Below are positions 63,441 through 64,000 of a DNA stretch of 64,000 nt, in pieces. How positions within the stretch are numbered: position 1 is the stretch's first letter; each line of letters opens with the position of its first letter. A program made the position numbers and the translations under genes. The stretch lies in the NCBI RefSeq assembly GCF_008365405.1, contig NZ_QOKV01000012.1, forward strand, positions 62,001-126,000, written 5' to 3'. The stretch is from Azospirillum brasilense. Its GTDB lineage: Bacteria; Pseudomonadota; Alphaproteobacteria; Azospirillales; Azospirillaceae. The notes beneath the pieces were generated by a model that saw nothing but the letters and a program-made list of their open reading frames with translations, searched no databases and was not told the DNA's origin.

Positions 63441-64000
63441 CATGGCGACGGTGCGGGAAGCGCTGGGACTTGCGGTCGAGTATCATCTTCAGGGGGGACT
63501 GACGGAGGCCAGGGAGCTATACGGCCGAATCCTTGCTGTCGAGCCGGACCAGCCTCATGCATTGCACCTGTTGGGCGTGCTCGACGGGCAGGAGGGCCGC
63601 CCGGTGGAGGCGATGGCGCAGATCCGTCGGGCCATCGCCAGCGCTCCGGGCATTGCCGACTTCCACGCCAACATCGGCAAATTGGCCATGGCGCTGGGCC
63701 GAACGGACGAGGCGGTCGCGCTCCACCGCCGGGCGCTGACGTTGTGCCCTGGCCATCCGGATGCGCTTGCCGGTCTGGCGCCGGTGCTGGCCGAGGGTGC
63801 TCCGACCGACGAGGCCGTATCGGTGCTCCGGCAACGACTGCGCCTGACGCCCGAGGATGGCGGCCTGTGCTTCTCCCTCGCGCGGATGTTGCGGGCAAGG
63901 GGAGAGGCGGCGGAAGCAACGGCGGCCTATCGTCGTCTCATCGTGCTCGACCCCACCCATGTTGCGGCCTGCAACAACCTGGGCAATCTGCTGCGCGCCG
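63441..64000 (+). CDS. TPR-repeat protein (partial, runs off the window)
   Basis: The first 186 residues of a larger protein, cut by the right window edge. They are a chain of about five TPR units of 34 residues, each with the usual small residue and Pro pattern (GGLTEARELYGRILAVEPDQPHALHLLG, then GRTDEAVALHRRALTLCPGHPDALAGLA). ATG 63441 follows GGAACTCTCC. Such N-terminal TPR chains in Rhodospirillales often precede a glycosyltransferase or sulfotransferase domain, but the C-terminal part is not visible. Confidence 0.85.

Overview
The window is GC-rich and densely coded, and looks like a chromosome or chromid segment of a soil or plant-associated alphaproteobacterium, most probably Azospirillum or a close Rhodospirillales relative. 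This rests on codon use, the abundance of ABC importers for sugars, amino acids and NitT/TauT-type substrates, the non-phosphorylating pentonate enzymes, and remembered similarity of protein families. No RNA gene, CRISPR array, intact insertion sequence or prophage was seen.

Left part. 1-9901 (minus) carries a 2421-residue repeat adhesin, a TolC-type outer-membrane protein and a type I secretion ABC exporter cut by the window edge. 10174-21611 (minus) is a ten-gene catabolic operon: SDR, CaiB-type CoA-transferase, a solute-binding-fold protein without a signal peptide, crotonase, XylX-like 2-keto-3-deoxypentonate dehydratase, alpha-ketoglutarate semialdehyde dehydrogenase, and a four-gene sugar-type ABC importer ending at a hairpin. 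A divergent LacI regulator (21945-23006) faces it across a cluster of repeated operator-like half-sites. 23168-28754 (plus) is an iron operon: a Fur-box-like site, an STN-containing TonB receptor, a periplasmic DUF4198-like protein, a DUF3649-like protein, a PepSY membrane reductase and a DUF3325-like protein.

Middle part. CstA and its small partner YbdD (28899-31386) are followed by a minus operon of SDR, zinc alcohol dehydrogenase and a membrane protein (33941-31356). A GntR regulator precedes a polar amino-acid ABC importer (34196-37849). An SGNH hydrolase is divergent from a two-gene unit coding for a nitrilase-fold protein and a winged-helix protein (39002-41007), which is convergent with NAD synthetase. 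The unit 49601-43240 (minus) codes for a NitT/TauT-type importer, an alpha/beta hydrolase, an ornithine-cyclodeaminase-like enzyme and a chemoreceptor, with a divergent FadR-type regulator.

Right part. There is a small acidic protein, a VOC protein, a LysR/MFS divergent pair, and a four-gene unit (NmrA-like reductase, AhpD-like protein, EmrA/EmrB efflux) divergent from a winged-helix/TolB/TPR regulator. A frameshifted AraC-family remnant behind a Fur-like box precedes a half-size-fused ABC exporter. The window ends with a DUF5872-like basic protein, a DUF1127 protein and the start of a TPR protein.

The strongest candidates for undescribed biology are the ten-gene LacI operon that joins pentonate degradation to CoA-ester enzymes, the nitrilase-fold plus winged-helix pair, and the importer/hydrolase/cyclodeaminase/chemoreceptor unit. 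Family names come from recalled motifs, not from searches, and start sites were chosen by eye from ribosome-binding sites.
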